From positions 1 through 8,232 of the forward strand of contig JAEXNT010000029.1 of NCBI GenBank assembly GCA_023439545.1: DNA of 8,232 bases, in the 5' to 3' direction. How positions within the stretch are numbered: position 1 is the first letter of the stretch; each line of letters opens with the position of its first letter. The translations under genes were made by a program, and so were the position numbers. Positions 6,331 through 8,232 of the stretch are shown here, piece by piece. This DNA is from Bacillota bacterium. GTDB taxonomy: Bacteria; Bacillota; Clostridia; Acetivibrionales; DTU013. The notes under the pieces were generated by a model. It was not told the origin of the DNA. It ran no database searches and was given only the letters and a program-made list of their open reading frames with translations.

Positions 6331-7121
6331 ATTCCCACCCCCTCAAACCTTCTGACGGATTTTTTATAATACAGAACTGAAGCCACGATCATGACAGCAT
6401 TCCAGAAAAGCATCAACGCCACCGCAGCAAGCGGGTTTCCCCCTCCCTGCCCAATTAGCAGAGACGCGGGATAATACACCGTATAATAGAACGGCAGCAG
6501 GCTGAAGGCCTTCGTCACTGCGGCCGGGAATACGCTCAGCGGAACGAGCGCGCCTGAGATGAATTCGATAAAGTTGCCTTTAAGTATGTTCAGCCCGTCG
6601 ATATTTACGAACCTGAAGCAAAGGATCGACAGGAAATAATTGAACACAACCATGAAATTCATGCCCAGCAGGAATATCAGCACAGCCAGGCCCCAGTCCC
6701 CGATGCGGGGCGTTATCCTGAACTGCCCGAAAAAAATCAGCGCCCACGCGGCCGTGGCAATAAAGTTGACGCCGAATACATAAACAGCTTTGGAATAGCT
6801 GCAGGAAAGAAAATACAGCACGGGCCTCATCGGCCTTACGATATATTTCCCGAACTGCCCGCCCCTGATCTCGCTGCAGAACTGACCGTTCAGGCTGTTC
6901 GACTGATCGAGCCTGCCGAGAAAGGAAGCGATAATGTAGTATGTCATCATCGCAGCAAAGTCGTAGCCTCCCACCTGTTCCCTGCTGCTGAAGATCACGC
7001 GCCACATAAGCCAGGCCAGCAGTATCTTGCATATGGAGAACGCTGCGCCGGCAAATACGTCATAATTGTAAGCCATCATCGATTTCCAGGTTATCCTGGC
7101 TATTTCCGCATATTTTTTCAT
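6327..7121 (-). CDS. ABC-2 type exporter permease (COG4587-like)
   Basis: A 264-residue polytopic membrane protein. Hydrophobic segments lie at about 22-44, 56-69, 101-131, 144-168, 187-212 and 231-251. Between the second and third is SNSLNGQFCSEIRGGQFGKYIVRPM (74-98), the COG4587-type loop, which shares the IRxGxxxxYIVRP pattern with its partner permease, suggesting that the two are ancient paralogues forming a heterodimeric channel. It overlaps the ATPase gene upstream and the permease gene downstream by ATGA in each case. No strong Shine-Dalgarno sequence precedes its ATG, so translation is probably coupled to that of the ATPase. Confidence 0.87.
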   Translation of the reverse strand: MKKYAEIARITWKSMMAYNYDVFAGAAFSICKILLAWLMWRVIFSSREQVGGYDFAAMMTYYIIASFLGRLDQSNSLNGQFCSEIRGGQFGKYIVRPMRPVLYFLSCSYSKAVYVFGVNFIATAAWALIFFGQFRITPRIGDWGLAVLIFLLGMNFMVVFNYFLSILCFRFVNIDGLNILKGNFIEFISGALVPLSVFPAAVTKAFSLLPFYYTVYYPASLLIGQGGGNPLAAVALMLFWNAVMIVASVLYYKKSVRRFEGVGI

Positions 7122-8104
7122 GACGCTGCACCAATCCCGTATATCTTTTCGATCACATCGCCTATATCCTCGTCCTCAAGCTTCAGATCGTCCACATCGC
7201 AGCTGTTGAATATGGAGTAGAGCACAGGTCTGACCTGTTCCCGCCTGACTTTGAAACACCATTTGTAGGAGGATCTCTCTATCCACTGGGCCTCGAAATC
7301 CGGTTCGAGCCCGGCTTCGTTTTCGAAGGTCACGCTGACAGTCTTATACTCGTTGAACCTGTCGAGCAGGGCGTCAAAGGCTCCGTCGAAAATCTTCCGG
7401 CCGTGGTTCACGACCATGACCCTGCTGCATACATGCCTTATATCCTCCATATAGTGGCTCGTCAGGAGCACCGTCACCTTTTTTTCCATATTGATCTGCC
7501 GAAGCAGCTGCCTTATCTGTTTTTGCGCGATCGCATCGAGGCCTATGGTAGGCTCATCGAGGAAGATCACTCCCGGGTCGTGCAGCAGCGACAGTATGAG
7601 CTCCATTTTCATACGCTCACCCAGCGAAAGCTGCCTTACCTGGGTTTTTAGCAGATCTTCTACGCCAAACATTTCCGAATACAGTGCCACATTTCTTCTG
7701 AACCTGTCTTCCGGCATTTCATATATCTCCCTGTCTAGCAGGAATGAATCAATAGCCGGCAGGTCCCACCAGAGCTGACTTTTCTGGCCCATAACCACCG
7801 CGATGCTCTTTTTGAAGGCGTCGGACGGCCTGGACGGGTCGAAGCCCGATACTGCAGCCTTTCCCGAAGTAGGTTGGATAATGCCCGAAAGCATTTTGAC
7901 AAGAGTCGTCTTTCCGGCGCCGTTAGGTCCGATCAGCCCTATCATTTCGCCCTCACCGGCGTCGAACGAAAAATCGGAAACCGCGGTCTTTTCTATCACC
8001 CGCTTGTGAAAAAGCGCTTTGAACGTACCCTTCAAGCCCTCTTCCTTCTCCGCGCTCCTGTATACTCTGGTCAGCTTCTCAGCTTTTAATGCCATCATAA
8101 CCAT
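7118..8104 (-). CDS. ABC exporter ATP-binding subunit (COG4586-like)
   Basis: Up to 328 residues. A complete nucleotide-binding domain is visible: Walker A GPNGAGKT (59-66), Q-loop VMGQKSQLWWDLP (104-116, the WWDLP form typical of COG4586), signature LSLGE (159-163), Walker B VIFLDE (179-184), D-loop GLD (188-190) and switch histidine H217 in LLTSHYMEDI. A C-terminal extension of about 80 residues follows. It energises the two permeases encoded downstream. Three ATGs are possible (8104, 8098, 8095); homologues usually begin close to the KAEKLTRVY strand, which favours 8095 or 8098. No Shine-Dalgarno sequence lies at normal distance: the nearest AAAGGAG (8129-8135) is 24 nt before the first ATG and inside a group II intron ending at 8108. 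The native site is therefore expected in the 5' exon, outside the window. Confidence 0.93.
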   Translation of the reverse strand: MVMMALKAEKLTRVYRSAEKEEGLKGTFKALFHKRVIEKTAVSDFSFDAGEGEMIGLIGPNGAGKTTLVKMLSGIIQPTSGKAAVSGFDPSRPSDAFKKSIAVVMGQKSQLWWDLPAIDSFLLDREIYEMPEDRFRRNVALYSEMFGVEDLLKTQVRQLSLGERMKMELILSLLHDPGVIFLDEPTIGLDAIAQKQIRQLLRQINMEKKVTVLLTSHYMEDIRHVCSRVMVVNHGRKIFDGAFDALLDRFNEYKTVSVTFENEAGLEPDFEAQWIERSSYKWCFKVRREQVRPVLYSIFNSCDVDDLKLEDEDIGDVIEKIYGIGAAS

Positions 8105-8107
8105 ACA

Positions 8108-8173
8108 GTCGAGTAGACAGTCTCGACACTCCTTTCAAGTTATTAACACGTGAAGGGATGCCTACTGCCCCTC
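8108..8173 (-). ncRNA. Group II intron domain VI with branch-point adenosine
   Basis: GAGGGGCAG (8165-8173) pairs with CTGTCTACTC (8111-8120), leaving one unpaired A at 8114, six nt before the intron end. This matches the branch-point geometry seen in Ll.LtrB (A followed by CTTCAC). The stem includes two G-U pairs. The long apical part (8121-8164) can form a further hairpin in which CCTTCA pairs with TGAAAGG, burying the AAAGGAG sequence (8129-8135). Domain VI is longer than usual for its class. Confidence 0.75.
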
Positions 8174-8176
8174 ACA

Positions 8177-8209
8177 GAACCGTACGTGCGGTTTTCCCGC
8201 ATACGGCTC
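8177..8209 (-). ncRNA. Group II intron domain V (catalytic hairpin)
   Basis: The hairpin begins GAGCCGTATG and ends CACGTACGGTTC, the highly conserved outer stem of domain V, with the catalytic AGC triad at its base. The upper stem is GCGG/CCGC closed by a GAAAA loop, giving 33 nt against the usual 34, so the apical loop is one nucleotide different from the common closed GAAA tetraloop. The bulge region is intact, so the domain looks functional. Confidence 0.9.
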
Positions 8210-8232
8210 TTCAAACCAACATCGGTTTCCAA

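Larger units (their letters stand above)
8108..8232 (-). mobile_element. Group II intron, 3' end (continues past the window)
   Basis: Minus-strand sequence reads into the ABC operon with domain V (8177-8209), a 3-nt linker (8174-8176) and domain VI (8108-8173), ending CTACTCGAC, a typical bacterial group II intron 3' terminus with final AC. Upstream of domain V, AAACC and GGTTT (8213-8228) form a 5-bp hairpin that probably belongs to domain IV. Any reverse transcriptase/maturase gene would lie beyond the window and is not seen. Group II introns are self-splicing ribozymes and retroelements; their insertion need not abolish expression of the host gene. The 3' exon begins TGTATGG, so the insertion point lies 3 nt before the ATPase ATG at 8104. 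Confidence 0.88.

Noticed and set aside
8108..8127. Simple GTCGAG/CTCGAC hairpin acting as an operator before the ATPase gene
   Set aside because: The group II domain VI fold with a bulged branch-point A and the CTACTCGAC terminus explains this stretch better, together with domain V at the right distance.
8129..8135. AAAGGAG as the normal ribosome binding site of the ABC ATPase
   Set aside because: It is 24 nt from the nearest ATG and lies within domain VI of the intron, which is removed on splicing.

Overview
The window (about 8.2 kb, GC near 50% with an AT-rich left end) looks like a chromosomal segment of a Gram-positive Bacillota, most likely a clostridial lineage. The reasons are strong GGAGG-type ribosome binding sites, consensus sigma-A promoters, ATGA-overlapping operons, an ECF sigma/anti-sigma pair with a CATCTA-type promoter, and a COG4586/4587/3694-type ABC exporter. 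Species cannot be named from the sequence alone.

Left part (1-640): the 5' end of a leftward gene for a small membrane-anchored protein runs off the window. It is separated by a 336-bp divergent intergenic region from a rightward gene (639-1895) for an AlkX/YcaQ-type winged-helix DNA glycosylase with the Q-x-D catalytic signature. The intergenic region has two back-to-back sigma-A promoters and, between them, a short array of direct repeats (CATTACGTCAACA) that looks like an operator or the remains of a tandem duplication. The glycosylase gene converges on the next operon across a 113-bp GC-rich spacer built from shuffled short repeats and hairpins.

Middle (2009-5406, minus strand): a three-gene, translationally coupled operon encodes an ECF sigma factor, a single-pass membrane protein in the anti-sigma position that lacks a zinc-binding HxxxCxxC motif, and a 777-residue membrane-anchored TPR protein with an embedded carboxypeptidase-regulatory-like beta domain. 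An ECF-type promoter (TGCAAC-N17-CATCTA) lies just upstream, so the operon is probably autoregulated. This is a plausible, poorly described cell-surface sensing unit.

Right part (5470-8104, minus strand): an ABC-2 exporter operon encodes an ATPase and two permeases joined by two 4-bp ATGA overlaps. It lies upstream of, and in the same direction as, the sigma operon with no obvious terminator between, so read-through is possible.

Right edge (8108-8232, minus strand): the 3' end of a group II intron, with domain V and a domain VI that carries a bulged branch-point adenosine. The predicted 3' splice site falls 3 nt before the first ATG of the ABC ATPase. The intron therefore sits inside the translation-initiation region of the exporter operon, separating its start codons from whatever leader and ribosome binding site lie in the 5' exon. 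This is the most striking feature of the window.
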